Assembly: GCF_014174255.1 (NCBI RefSeq)
Contig: NZ_JABEQJ010000024.1
Span: 1-64,000 of the forward strand
DNA: 64,000 nucleotides
Origin: Gluconacetobacter sacchari
GTDB lineage: Bacteria; Pseudomonadota; Alphaproteobacteria; Acetobacterales; Acetobacteraceae
Reading direction: 5' to 3'
The translations under genes were made by a program, and so were the position numbers. The notes under the pieces are model-generated. The model was not told the origin of the DNA, ran no database searches, and was given only the letters and a program-made list of their open reading frames with translations. Below, piece after piece: positions 25,009 to 33,075 of the stretch (positions are counted from its first letter, which is position 1; each line of letters opens with the position of its first letter).

Positions 25009-26195
25009 GTGATCCTATGCTCCCTGGCTCCAGCGGTTAGCAATCTTGCCATGACGTAGACGCCGTAGAAGCACAGGATCGAAATCGCCATCACTTTGAT
25101 CGTCGGCGGATAAGTAGGATAATCGGGTTTGTCGGGCTGGGTTACCTCTTCGAGGAATACCATCTGATGATCAGCACGGGATTTGGCGCTCTGGAGTGAT
25201 GCCACTTCGGACGCCAGAACCTGCTGTAGAATCTGCCGCTGGATGGTCAGGCTGTCATATTCGGTCAGTTGCGGCACTAGGGAATTCGGGTCTCCCGTGA
25301 GGCGGGCTGAAGCGGTTTCCAGTTCCTTGCGCAGGATATTGATCTGTTGCTGGTATACGGCGATGGCAGGGCTGTCGGGGGCGGTCTGCCGCGTCTGGTC
25401 CAGGCGCATCTGCGTGGCGGTCAGCAGCGATTGCAGGGCGTATTGCGTGGAAACCAGCGGCACGCTCTGTCTTTCCGGATCGATCATCGCGCTGGTATTG
25501 CGGAATGATGCGAGGCGGGTTTGCAGGTCGCGGATCTGGCCCAGCGTCTCGGTCACTTCCTTCTGCGCGGCGTCGACCAGGTTTGCTCGTTGGCGGCGAT
25601 TTATCTCGTTCACCAGATCTTCCGCAGCAGCGATGAGTGCTTTCGCGATGCGTTGTGAATCGTCTGCGCTGAAGGTCCGGACCGTCAGGACGGATAGCGA
25701 GGTGTCGGCGTCGATTTGCGCCTTGATGTGCCTCTTGTAATATTTATAGAAGCTTTCGAGATCCCGCCGGGAATACCAGTTGGGAAAACGGGCAAGAAAG
25801 TCAGCCTCCTTGCGCGAGAAGACCTGGGCGAGATCGTTGTTGCGGAGCAGGAGGCCCATGGCATCGCGCGAGACCAGATAATCCTGTACAGCGAAGGTAT
25901 CGTCACTGGTGACGGATTCACCCGCGCCGCTTTGCAGCATCATGGTCAGTGGCAGGCCGCTCATGGAGTGTTCGCCACGCACCATGAAGTGGGCTTCGGA
26001 AATATACTGCGGCGTGGCAATGCACGTCAGATACAGAAACAGCAGGATATTGGGCACGATAACCGCAAAAAAAAGCCCAACCCCGATCTTGTTCTTCACA
26101 AAGGTCGCGCAGGCTTCGTACGCCTTCGCTGAACGAACCGGCCGGGATGCCGGCGTTATGGCCGGTGAGGGATGTTCCTGAAACGCATCTGACAT
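25005..26195 (-). CDS. kpsE: Capsule export inner-membrane/periplasmic adaptor (KpsE/Wzz-type PCP)
   Basis: A 396-residue polysaccharide co-polymerase of the KpsE type: a short cytoplasmic N-terminus, one membrane helix (VGLFFAVIVPNILLFLYLTC, near 39-58), a long periplasmic coiled-coil region (LVDAAQKEVTETLGQIRDL, then QQQINILRKELETASARL), the proline-rich PDKPDYPTYPPTIK just before a second helix, and a short tail. No Wzc-like kinase domain is present. It should link KpsM/KpsT to the outer-membrane channel. The ATG at 26195 follows AGGAAAG; 26216 is an alternative. It overlaps kpsM by 4 bp. Confidence 0.88.
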   Translation of the reverse strand: MSDAFQEHPSPAITPASRPVRSAKAYEACATFVKNKIGVGLFFAVIVPNILLFLYLTCIATPQYISEAHFMVRGEHSMSGLPLTMMLQSGAGESVTSDDTFAVQDYLVSRDAMGLLLRNNDLAQVFSRKEADFLARFPNWYSRRDLESFYKYYKRHIKAQIDADTSLSVLTVRTFSADDSQRIAKALIAAAEDLVNEINRRQRANLVDAAQKEVTETLGQIRDLQTRLASFRNTSAMIDPERQSVPLVSTQYALQSLLTATQMRLDQTRQTAPDSPAIAVYQQQINILRKELETASARLTGDPNSLVPQLTEYDSLTIQRQILQQVLASEVASLQSAKSRADHQMVFLEEVTQPDKPDYPTYPPTIKVMAISILCFYGVYVMARLLTAGAREHRIT

Positions 26196-26272
26196 CGAAA
26201 GACTTTCCTGCTCCAACCTTGATCGAAAAACTGCACATATCCCGTCCGGTTGCGGGAATGGCGGCTCACGCG

Positions 26273-27565
26273 TTAGCGCGCCATGTAGCCTGCCGTAATG
26301 CCCGGTTGGACGATCGTGCTGATAAGGGCGAACAGTTTGTAGAAATTATTAGCCTTGGCGTTGGAGTAGTACAGCATGTCCTTGTCTCTCATGACAAAAT
26401 GCTGCCCCAGAAAATAGTTGCCGGGATTCATCATGTCGATTTGGTACACGATCGGCGTGACCGGCTTGCCCTCGGCCACAGGCAGGCCCAGCCGCCGAAC
26501 GACGTCGTTATCCTCATAGCGCAGAAGGAAAATGCCGTTGGGATCGGATTGCTGGTCCAGTGGCCCTCCCGTCCTGGCGATCGCTTCAGACAGCGAGAGT
26601 TCGGGTACCGTAAACGGTACTTCCGACACCTTGCCGGTGGCACCGAAGACGGTAAAGGTTCTGGGTTTGTAGATGACTTCGATCCGGTCGCCGGGATGAA
26701 TGGCAATGTTCTGCGACGGGTCGTTTTCCGGAACGCTCATGGCCACGCGTGCCACGTGGTTGCCGCGCGTCAGTTGGATGACGGAATCTTCCGGGGGGTG
26801 GGAGCTGCCCTGCGCCAAGGCGATGACATCCATGAGGCGTTCGCGCGTGGGGGTGAGGAGCACGCGTCCAGGACGCGTGACGTTGCCATAGACGATCGCG
26901 GAGTTGGTAACGCTCTGGACGACACGTACGACGACCTGTGGCGCCTGCGATTTCTTTGCGAGGGCCTGGCGTACCATTGCCGCTGTCTGATCCACGGTTC
27001 GTCCGGCCACGTGAAGCGTGCCTGCATAGGGGACGGTGACTGTTCCGTCGGCACTGACGTTCAGTGGCGGCAGATTACTGAGTATGGCCTTGACGCTGGC
27101 CTGCTGGTCCTGCGCGGCGCCTCCGGATGACAGAATGCTGCCGGTGCTTTGGGGGGTTGCGGAACCGCTCGCCATGGTGGCGGCGATCGATGTGCCGCTG
27201 GCATTGCTGCCTCCACCGCCGAACAAGCCATTACCGATTTCATAGATCGAAATCTGGATAATATCGCCGGGACCAATCATGTCGTTGCTCGTAGGTCGAT
27301 CGGTCACTTTGTCGAGTGTAGAGAGCGGTGTTGGGGAATCGCTGGCAAGAATTGTCAGGAGGTCGGAACTGATTTGTACAATGCCAAACCCCAACTTGTT
27401 CTTCTTGGGATCTTTTTGTGCGTTGATGAACTGTGATTCCGTGGGGCCGCTACTTGGCAGGGAACTACAGCCTGACAGGAAGAGGAGGCCGCTCACCAAT
27501 ACGCCGCACGCCCGCGCCGCCATACGACATGTGGTGGTGCATAAGCGAGAGTGTTGAGGAATCAT
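26273..27565 (-). CDS. kpsD: Polysaccharide export outer-membrane lipoprotein (KpsD/Wza-like)
   Basis: A protein of about 430 residues. The N-terminal signal LVSGLLFLSGCSS carries a lipobox with the acylated cysteine. IGPGDIIQISIYE is the start of the Poly_export domain, VSADGTVTVPYAGTLHVAGRT follows it, and SLBB-like repeats appear near IVYGNVTRPGRVLLT and FTVFGATGKVSEVPF. A Gly/Ser/Ala-rich insert with GGGGSNASGTS sits between. Starts at 27565 and 27523 are both plausible. It is the first gene of the kpsD-kpsE-kpsM-kpsT run and would form the outer-membrane outlet. Confidence 0.88.
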   Translation of the reverse strand: MIPQHSRLCTTTCRMAARACGVLVSGLLFLSGCSSLPSSGPTESQFINAQKDPKKNKLGFGIVQISSDLLTILASDSPTPLSTLDKVTDRPTSNDMIGPGDIIQISIYEIGNGLFGGGGSNASGTSIAATMASGSATPQSTGSILSSGGAAQDQQASVKAILSNLPPLNVSADGTVTVPYAGTLHVAGRTVDQTAAMVRQALAKKSQAPQVVVRVVQSVTNSAIVYGNVTRPGRVLLTPTRERLMDVIALAQGSSHPPEDSVIQLTRGNHVARVAMSVPENDPSQNIAIHPGDRIEVIYKPRTFTVFGATGKVSEVPFTVPELSLSEAIARTGGPLDQQSDPNGIFLLRYEDNDVVRRLGLPVAEGKPVTPIVYQIDMMNPGNYFLGQHFVMRDKDMLYYSNAKANNFYKLFALISTIVQPGITAGYMAR

Positions 27566-27621
27566 ATGAGCCACGCGACATACCACCAAGAAAAATTCGT
27601 CTCTGGTCAGACTGCCAAAGC

Positions 27622-27650
27622 TCTATGTCAAAGGTTGGACAGATTGACAA
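27622..27650 (-). promoter_or_regulatory. Possible promoter of the kps-like operon
   Basis: On the minus strand TTGTCA (27650-27645) is followed after 17 bp by CATAGA (27627-27622), about 57 bp before the kpsD start. The -10 match is weak, so this is a candidate only. Confidence 0.3.
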
Positions 27651-27728
27651 GAAAACGGCCCGGCAATCATCGCCGAGGCTGCCAATGACCGATCGGGAAA
27701 GAACAGGTCGCCTCGTCGGGCCCCGGCC

Positions 27729-28523
27729 TCAATCCTGGAAATCCACCGCGACCGGAACGTGGTCCGACGTCGTGGGCCAGTCGCGTGCATCCTGTAGCAC
27801 CGTCATGCCCGCCAACTGTTCCGTCAGGTCTGGCGTGATCCAGATATGGTCCAGGCGGCGGCCACGGTTGGAGGCTTTCCAATCGCGGTTGCGGTAGGAC
27901 CACCATGTGTACAGCTTTTCGTCGGCCGGTACGAAATGCCGCATGGCGTCGACGAAGCCGTTCTCCTGCCAGGCCAGCAGCCGCGTGGTCTCGGGGGGCG
28001 TGTGGCTGACGACGGTCAGCAGTTGCTTGTGGCTCCAGACATCCTGTTCCAGCGGCGCGATGTTCAGGTCGCCGACCAGGATGGTCCGGCGGTTGGTGCG
28101 GCCGGCGAACCAGGCGGCGGCTTCGTCCACGAAGGCCAGCTTGTGCGCGAATTTGGGGTTGGCCTCGGGGTCGGGAATGTCGCCGCCGGCAGGGATGTAG
28201 AAATTATGCAGATCGACCGTCTCGCCGCCGAGTGAGAACGACGCCGCGATGTGACGGCAGTCACCGCGCATGCACCAGTCGGGTGTATCGTCCATAGGTG
28301 TCAACGGCACACGCGACAGGATCGCGACGCCGTTATAGGCTTTCATGCCACGATAGAGCGTATGGATGTATCCGAGATCGCGGATCGCCTCGGTGGGAAA
28401 CAACGCATCCGGGACCTTGGTTTCCTGTAGGCAGATGATGTCCGGGCCGAGGTCGCGGCCCAGGCGGGCGAGCAGGGGAAGCCGAAGGCGAAGCGAATTG
28501 ATATTCCAAGTGACGATGCGCAT
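27729..28523 (-). CDS. xthA: Exodeoxyribonuclease III
   Basis: A 264-residue AP endonuclease/3'-exonuclease of the EEP superfamily, acting in base-excision repair. It begins MRIVTWNINSLRLRLP, with LQETKVPDALFP (metal-binding glutamate near 34), HNFYIPAGGDIPDPEA, LVGDLNIAP (near 150) and the C-terminal RRLDHIWIT plus TSDHVPVAVDF with catalytic Asp-His. The ATG at 28523 was chosen because the conserved core starts there; the frame is open back to 28613. It stands alone, divergent from uvrC. Confidence 0.93.
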   Translation of the reverse strand: MRIVTWNINSLRLRLPLLARLGRDLGPDIICLQETKVPDALFPTEAIRDLGYIHTLYRGMKAYNGVAILSRVPLTPMDDTPDWCMRGDCRHIAASFSLGGETVDLHNFYIPAGGDIPDPEANPKFAHKLAFVDEAAAWFAGRTNRRTILVGDLNIAPLEQDVWSHKQLLTVVSHTPPETTRLLAWQENGFVDAMRHFVPADEKLYTWWSYRNRDWKASNRGRRLDHIWITPDLTEQLAGMTVLQDARDWPTTSDHVPVAVDFQD

Positions 28524-28855
28524 ATCGTTGACATCGCCCATCGTGCAGGGACTGGCAAGAGCGATTCCCTGCACGATGAACAAAACGGGATCGAATGGTG
28601 GCTGGGCGAGCAAAGGCGGGAGCGTCTGGGCCGGTGAAAAGCGATCCGTCCTCGCTTTTTTGGCGGATTACGCGGCGTTCATCGAGCATTAAGGTTGCGT
28701 TGGAATAAATTTATAATAATCAGTGGGTTATTTTTCTGTGCTGCTTTTTTATGCAATCCAAGTCGGGGGCAGGAAAACCGCCCGCCTCACGATTCTGCCC
28801 GTGCCTGCTCCACAGACTTATCCACATGATCGGTGGATGAACGCGGGGCGGCCTG
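28524..28855. promoter_or_regulatory. Divergent xthA-uvrC intergenic region
   Basis: This 332-bp gap separates two divergent repair genes and contains no recognised gene. It holds an AT-rich block around 28700-28735 with TATAAT at 28712-28717 (TTAAGG 17 bp upstream is a weak -35) and a perfect DnaA-box sequence TTATCCACA at 28818-28826. I found no Alphaproteobacterial LexA box (GTTC-N7-GTTC). Confidence 0.4.
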
Positions 28856-30742
28856 ATGGACGGTGATGTGGCCGCAGCCTCGGCCCCGGGCGTTCGTGGG
28901 GTCGAGGCAATCCTGCATGCCTTGCAGACCATGCCGCTTTCGCCCGGCGTCTATCGCATGATCGGCGAGAAGGGGGAGGTGCTGTACGTCGGCAAGGCGC
29001 GGCTGCTGAAGCGGCGGGTGACGTCCTATACCCAACTGGGCAAGCTGCCCGAACGGCTGCGGCGGATGGTGTCGGAGACGGTGACGATGGAGATCGTCAC
29101 CACCCATACCGAGGCCGAGGCGTTGCTGCTGGAAGCCAACTACATCAAGCGGATGAAGCCGCGCTTCAATATCCTGCTGCGCGACGACAAGAGCTATCCG
29201 TGGATCGTGATGAGCGATGGCGATGCGTTTCCGCAGATTGCGAAACATCGGGGCAAGCTGGTCAAGGGGGCGTCCTACTGGGGGCCATTCGCCTCGGCCT
29301 GGGCGGTCAACCAGACGCTGAACCTGCTTCAGCGGGTGTTCCTGCTGCGGTCCTGTTCGGACGCGGTGTTCAATGCGCGCACGCGGCCGTGCCTGCTGTT
29401 TCAGATCAAGCGCTGCTCGGCGCCCTGCGTCGGGCGCATCGCGCCGGCGGAGTATGCCCATCTGGTCGAACAGGCGCGGGCGTTCCTGTCCGGCCAGCGC
29501 AATGGCCTGCGCGACGAGCTGGTGCGGGAGATGGAGGCGGCGGCGGCCAGCCTGGCGTTCGAGCGCGCGGCGACCATCCGCGATCGTATCCGGGGTTTCG
29601 CGGCGATGCAGGATTCGTCGGTGATCAATCCCGCGTCGCTGGAGGATGCCGATATCGTGGCGATCGCCCAGGTGGCGGGGCAGTCCTGCATCCAGGTCTT
29701 CTTCATCCGTGGTGGCCGCAATAACGGCAATCGTGCCTTCTTCCCCGTCCATGCGCGCGACGAGGCACCGGGCGAGGTGCTGGAGGCGTTCCTGGCGCAA
29801 TTCTATGACGACAAGCCGCCGCCGGCGCAGATCCTGCTGAACTGCGCGATCGCGGAACATGAGCTGATGGCCGACGCGCTGGGCATCAAGCGCGGGCGGA
29901 AGGTGGAGATCCTGGTGCCGCAGCGGGGGGAGAAGCGCGCGGTCGTCGAGCATGCCGAGACGAACGCCCGCGAGGCGATGGAACGCAAGATGGCCGAAAG
30001 CACGGCCCAGGCGAAGCTGCTGGACGGGGTGGCCGCCTTGTTCGGGCTGGACGCCGCGCCACGGCGGATCGAGATCTACGACAACAGCCATATCATGGGC
30101 GCCAACGCCTATGGCGTGATGGTGGTGGCGGGGCCGGAGGGGTTCGAGCGGCGCAGCTATCGCAAATTCGGGATTCGCGGGCCGATAACGCCCGGTGACG
30201 ATTTCGCGATGATGCGCGAGGTCCTGGAGCGGCGCTTCAGCCGTGCCCTGCGCGAGCGCGAGGCGGACGAGAACGGGGCCGACTGGCCGGATATCGTCCT
30301 GATCGACGGCGGGGCGGGCCAGTATTCGGCGGTACGGGCGATCCTGGACGAACTGGGCGTGTCGGACGTGACGCTGGTGGCGATCGCCAAGGGGCCGGAT
30401 CGCGATGCCGGGCGGGAGTGGTTCCATGTGGCCGACCGGCCGGCCTTCCAACTGCCGCCGCGCGATCCGGTGCTGTACTATCTGCAACGGCTGCGCGACG
30501 AATCCCATCGCTTCGCCATTTCCACCCATCGTGCCGGACGGTCCAAGACGCTGGTGAAATCGGAGCTGGACGAGATCCCCGGTGTCGGGGCGGCGCGCAA
30601 GCGCGCGCTGCTCAACCAGTTCGGCTCGGCCCGGGGGGTGCGGCAGGCGGGCCTGGCCGAACTGGAGGCGACGCCGGGGATCAACCGGGAGACCGCGCGC
30701 GTGGTCTACGGCCACTTTCATCCGGGCTGGAGCGGGGGATAG
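28856..30742 (+). CDS. uvrC: Excinuclease ABC subunit C
   Basis: A 628-residue nuclease of nucleotide-excision repair that makes both incisions around a lesion. Domains in order: GIY-YIG nuclease ([19 protein letters not shown] near 30-48), the cysteine-containing [17 protein letters not shown] segment (near 181-197), a UVR motif ([15 protein letters not shown] near 234), the RNase H-like endonuclease ([19 protein letters not shown] near 404 and [15 protein letters not shown] near 480) and two helix-hairpin-helix repeats ([19 protein letters not shown] near 571). The length is standard. Confidence 0.97.
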   Translation: MDGDVAAASAPGVRGVEAILHALQTMPLSPGVYRMIGEKGEVLYVGKARLLKRRVTSYTQLGKLPERLRRMVSETVTMEIVTTHTEAEALLLEANYIKRMKPRFNILLRDDKSYPWIVMSDGDAFPQIAKHRGKLVKGASYWGPFASAWAVNQTLNLLQRVFLLRSCSDAVFNARTRPCLLFQIKRCSAPCVGRIAPAEYAHLVEQARAFLSGQRNGLRDELVREMEAAAASLAFERAATIRDRIRGFAAMQDSSVINPASLEDADIVAIAQVAGQSCIQVFFIRGGRNNGNRAFFPVHARDEAPGEVLEAFLAQFYDDKPPPAQILLNCAIAEHELMADALGIKRGRKVEILVPQRGEKRAVVEHAETNAREAMERKMAESTAQAKLLDGVAALFGLDAAPRRIEIYDNSHIMGANAYGVMVVAGPEGFERRSYRKFGIRGPITPGDDFAMMREVLERRFSRALREREADENGADWPDIVLIDGGAGQYSAVRAILDELGVSDVTLVAIAKGPDRDAGREWFHVADRPAFQLPPRDPVLYYLQRLRDESHRFAISTHRAGRSKTLVKSELDEIPGVGAARKRALLNQFGSARGVRQAGLAELEATPGINRETARVVYGHFHPGWSGG

Positions 30743-30841
30743 AAGCGGGAATGAACGGGCGGCAGATGTGAGCGATTTCTTCGTCAGACCGGCGTGAAGT
30801 ACCGTTCCTGTTCGTTCTGTCTTGCTGTACGGTATGTCCCG

Positions 30842-31438
30842 ATGCTGACCGACCTGCCCAATGTCCTGACCCTGTCGCGGATTGGGGCGATTCCCGTCCT
30901 GGTCGCCCTTGTGGCGATGGGCACCGCCATGACGGATTGCCTGGCCTGCCTGCTGTTCATCGCGGCCGCGATCACCGACTATCTGGACGGGCGGCTGGCG
31001 CGCGCCCGGCATCAATATTCGGAACTCGGGCGGATGCTCGACCCGATCGCCGACAAGCTGCTGGTCGGCGCGTCGCTGATGATGCTGGCCGGCACCGGCC
31101 ACCTGCCGTTCGGCGCGCTGTATCCCGCCATCATCATCCTGGCGCGGGAAATCCTGATCAGCGGTATGCGCGAATTCCTGGCCACGACCCGCATCAGCCT
31201 GCCGGTGACGCGGCTGGCGAAATGGAAGACCGGGATCCAGATGACGGCGATCGGCTTCCTGCTGGCCGGGGACGGGACGGGACGGCTGCTGCACATGGCC
31301 TGGCTGCCGGTCGGCCTGATCGGCTCCATCCTGCTGTGGATCGCAGCGGTGCTGACGGTCGTGACGGGCTGGGATTACCTGCTGACCGCCCTGCGGCATA
31401 TCGGCCGCCATGATGGTGCCTCAAAAATCGCCCCTTGA
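30842..31438 (+). CDS. pgsA: CDP-diacylglycerol-glycerol-3-phosphate 3-phosphatidyltransferase
   Basis: A 198-residue integral membrane enzyme that commits CDP-diacylglycerol to phosphatidylglycerol. The CDP-alcohol phosphotransferase motif is complete: DYLDGRLARARHQYSELGRM followed by LDPIADK (near 41-67), matching D-G-x2-A-R-x8-G-x3-D-x3-D. LAREILISGMREFLA is typical of PgsA. The ATG at 30842 starts the conserved LTDLPNVLTLSRI; a GTG at 30794 is a longer alternative. It follows uvrC after 99 bp, a common Alphaproteobacterial neighbourhood together with moaD/moaE. Confidence 0.95.
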   Translation: MLTDLPNVLTLSRIGAIPVLVALVAMGTAMTDCLACLLFIAAAITDYLDGRLARARHQYSELGRMLDPIADKLLVGASLMMLAGTGHLPFGALYPAIIILAREILISGMREFLATTRISLPVTRLAKWKTGIQMTAIGFLLAGDGTGRLLHMAWLPVGLIGSILLWIAAVLTVVTGWDYLLTALRHIGRHDGASKIAP

Positions 31439-31527
31439 TTGTATCGTGGTGCCTTGTGCCACTTGTGGTTGTAATGGCGAATGGGCAGACTGAAAGCCGT
31501 CGGCGCACTGGCGCGTGGGCGGAGAGG

Positions 31528-32076
31528 ATGATGATGCGCAGGGCGGCGGTGCTTTCACTCCTGTTATTGCAGGCGGGCTGTGCCGGTTTCGGCAAGCTGA
31601 TGGCCGATGACGCGACGTTTCCTGGGGCCAATCCGAACCTGCCGGCGGGGGATGCGGAAAATCTGCGCCGCGCGCGGGGGGAGCGGGTGTCCGAACGGCC
31701 GATTCTGCCGCAGGGCGGCGATATGTGGCCCGGGCCGCCCGCGCCGCTGCCGACCCTGGGCGATGCGGCGCGGGAGCGCCATGGGACCAATGACGGGTTG
31801 CCCGGCGACGCCGCCTCGGGCCCCGAACTGCCCGAAGGCGGGAGCTTGAGCGCGGGCGAGCAGGCCGAGATCCGTGGCGGCGTGCAGGATTTCGCGGGCC
31901 AGGGTCAGAATCTCCAGGGGCCGGCTTCATCGGGCGGGCAGGGGGCGAGCCCGGTCGCCCGGTCCGGGCAGACGGCCTCGACCATCGTGATTCCGAATGG
32001 CGATGGTACCAACACCGTCATCACGCCGGACGGGGCCGTGAAGACGGTGCGGGACACGCCGGGCGTTTCCAGATAG
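31528..32076 (+). CDS. Putative lipoprotein or secreted protein, function unknown
   Basis: A 182-residue protein. Three successive ATG codons start at 31528 after a GGAGAGG ribosome-binding site. The N-terminus (RRAAVLSLLLLQAGCAGF) looks like a lipoprotein signal, although the lipobox is LQAGC, with Gln where a small or hydrophobic residue is usual. The rest is low-complexity and rich in Gly, Pro, Ala and Ser, ending with a hydrophilic TIVIPNGDGTNTVITPDG stretch. I do not recognise a family. It lies between pgsA and moaD on the same strand. Confidence 0.65.
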   Translation: MMMRRAAVLSLLLLQAGCAGFGKLMADDATFPGANPNLPAGDAENLRRARGERVSERPILPQGGDMWPGPPAPLPTLGDAARERHGTNDGLPGDAASGPELPEGGSLSAGEQAEIRGGVQDFAGQGQNLQGPASSGGQGASPVARSGQTASTIVIPNGDGTNTVITPDGAVKTVRDTPGVSR

Positions 32077-32129
32077 GAACACGCGCAGGGGCCGGGGCTG
32101 GGCCGGCGAGGACGGAAGGGACGGCGCGG

Positions 32130-32393
32130 ATGGTGGAAATCCTGTATTTCGCCTGGCTTCGGGATCGGCTCGGCCGGTCGCGGGAGACGGTCGCGCTGCC
32201 TGGTGACGGCGGATCGTCCTCGGTCCGTGCGATCATGGACGGCCTGCGTCGGCGCGGCGCGGCCTATGAGGCGGTGTTCGGCGAGGAAGCCGGTCCGATC
32301 CGGTGCGCCGTGAACCAGGAATTCGCCGCCCTCGATTCCCCGGTGCGCGCGGGGGACGAACTGGCCTTCTTCCCGCCGGTGACGGGGGGCTAG
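32130..32393 (+). CDS. moaD: Molybdopterin synthase small subunit MoaD
   Basis: An 87-residue ubiquitin-like sulfur carrier for molybdopterin synthase. It starts VEILYFAWLRDRLGRSRE and ends LAFFPPVTGG; the C-terminal Gly-Gly is the thiocarboxylation site. It is followed 4 bp later by moaE, its catalytic partner. The length matches the family. Confidence 0.95.
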   Translation: MVEILYFAWLRDRLGRSRETVALPGDGGSSSVRAIMDGLRRRGAAYEAVFGEEAGPIRCAVNQEFAALDSPVRAGDELAFFPPVTGG

Positions 32394-32397
32394 GACC

Positions 32398-32868
32398 GTG
32401 CGGGTCGATATCCGGGTGCAGGAGGAGACGTTCTCGCTGGACGCCGAACTCGCGCGCCTGGCCGACGCGGGACTCGAAATGGGGGGAATCGGCGCCTTCG
32501 TCGGCGTGGTGCGGGGCGACGCGGGGCTGGCGGCGCTGGTCCTGGAACATTATCCCGGTATGACCGAATCCATGATCGCGCGAATCGTCGACCAGGCCGG
32601 TAGCCGATTCGGCCTGCTGGCCTGCACCGTCGTCCACCGCGTGGGGCGACTGCCGGTCGGGGCGCCGATCGTGCTGGTGCTGTGTGCCGCGGCGCATCGT
32701 GGCGCCGCGCTGGATGCGACCGGATTCGTGATCGACTGGCTGAAAACGCAGGCACCATTCTGGAAACGCGAGGAATACCCCGACGGCCAGGCGAGGTGGG
32801 TCGCGGCGCGACCCAGCGACGAGGAGGCGGCCGCGCGATGGGGGACCGCCGGCCCCGCAGAATCGTGA
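32398..32868 (+). CDS. moaE: Molybdopterin synthase catalytic subunit MoaE
   Basis: A 156-residue subunit that transfers sulfur from MoaD to precursor Z to form molybdopterin. IGAFVGVVRGD (near 31-41), LEHYPGMTESMI (near 49-60), HRVGRLPVGAPIVLVLCAAAHR (near 80-101) and WLKTQAPFWKREEY (near 113-126) contain the conserved His, Arg and Lys residues of the active site. The start is GTG at 32398, 4 bp after moaD, so the two genes are coupled. Confidence 0.95.
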   Translation: MRVDIRVQEETFSLDAELARLADAGLEMGGIGAFVGVVRGDAGLAALVLEHYPGMTESMIARIVDQAGSRFGLLACTVVHRVGRLPVGAPIVLVLCAAAHRGAALDATGFVIDWLKTQAPFWKREEYPDGQARWVAARPSDEEAAARWGTAGPAES

Positions 32869-32963
32869 CGGTCGCGGCTGGCTGGGCGTAAAGAAAAAAA
32901 ACTTTTCGCTTGACGCGGAAAGTCCTGCCTTGCGGAAAATCGTGCCCTTGCCGTCGCGGCATC

Positions 32964-33011
32964 TTCATATATCTAGTGCGTTATTGGTTGCCCTGACGCG
33001 ATATGTAGCGT
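32964..33011 (+). promoter_or_regulatory. Tandem NrdR-like boxes upstream of nrdA
   Basis: Two 16-bp sites resemble the NrdR consensus acaCwAtATaTwGtgt: 32964-32979 (TTCATATATCTAGTGC, right half strong) and 32996-33011 (ACGCGATATGTAGCGT, 12 of 16 by eye). Their starts are 32 bp apart, i.e. three helical turns, as is usual for NrdR pairs. The second box lies between the proposed -35 and -10 of the nrdAB promoter, so binding would block RNA polymerase when dATP is high. Confidence 0.6.
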
Positions 33012-33017
33012 CATAAT
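32988..33017 (+). promoter_or_regulatory. Candidate nrdAB promoter
   Basis: TTGCCC (32988-32993) and CATAAT (33012-33017) are separated by 18 bp and end 58 bp before the nrdA start. The spacer is occupied by the second NrdR-like box. A TTGACG at 32910-32915 is an alternative -35 but lacks a good -10. Confidence 0.45.
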
Positions 33018-33075
33018 GCTGCCTCGGACACAAGGCGTAGAAACCGTGTCCCGGCGATTTTCACGGAGATAATGG

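Noticed and set aside
30800-30816. Clustered GTTC repeats upstream of pgsA, resembling an Alphaproteobacterial LexA box
   Set aside because: The spacing between GTTC half-sites is 2 and 6 bases, not the required 7, and pgsA is not an SOS gene.
28787-31411. An 874-codon open frame on the minus strand opposite uvrC and pgsA
   Set aside because: It runs across two well-supported plus-strand genes and encodes Arg/Gln/His-rich sequence with no recognisable domain; it is an antisense artefact of GC bias.
32910-32940. TTGACG at 32910 as the main nrdA promoter
   Set aside because: No acceptable -10 lies 16-18 bp downstream; the TTGCCC/CATAAT pair nearer the gene fits better and is combined with the NrdR-like box.
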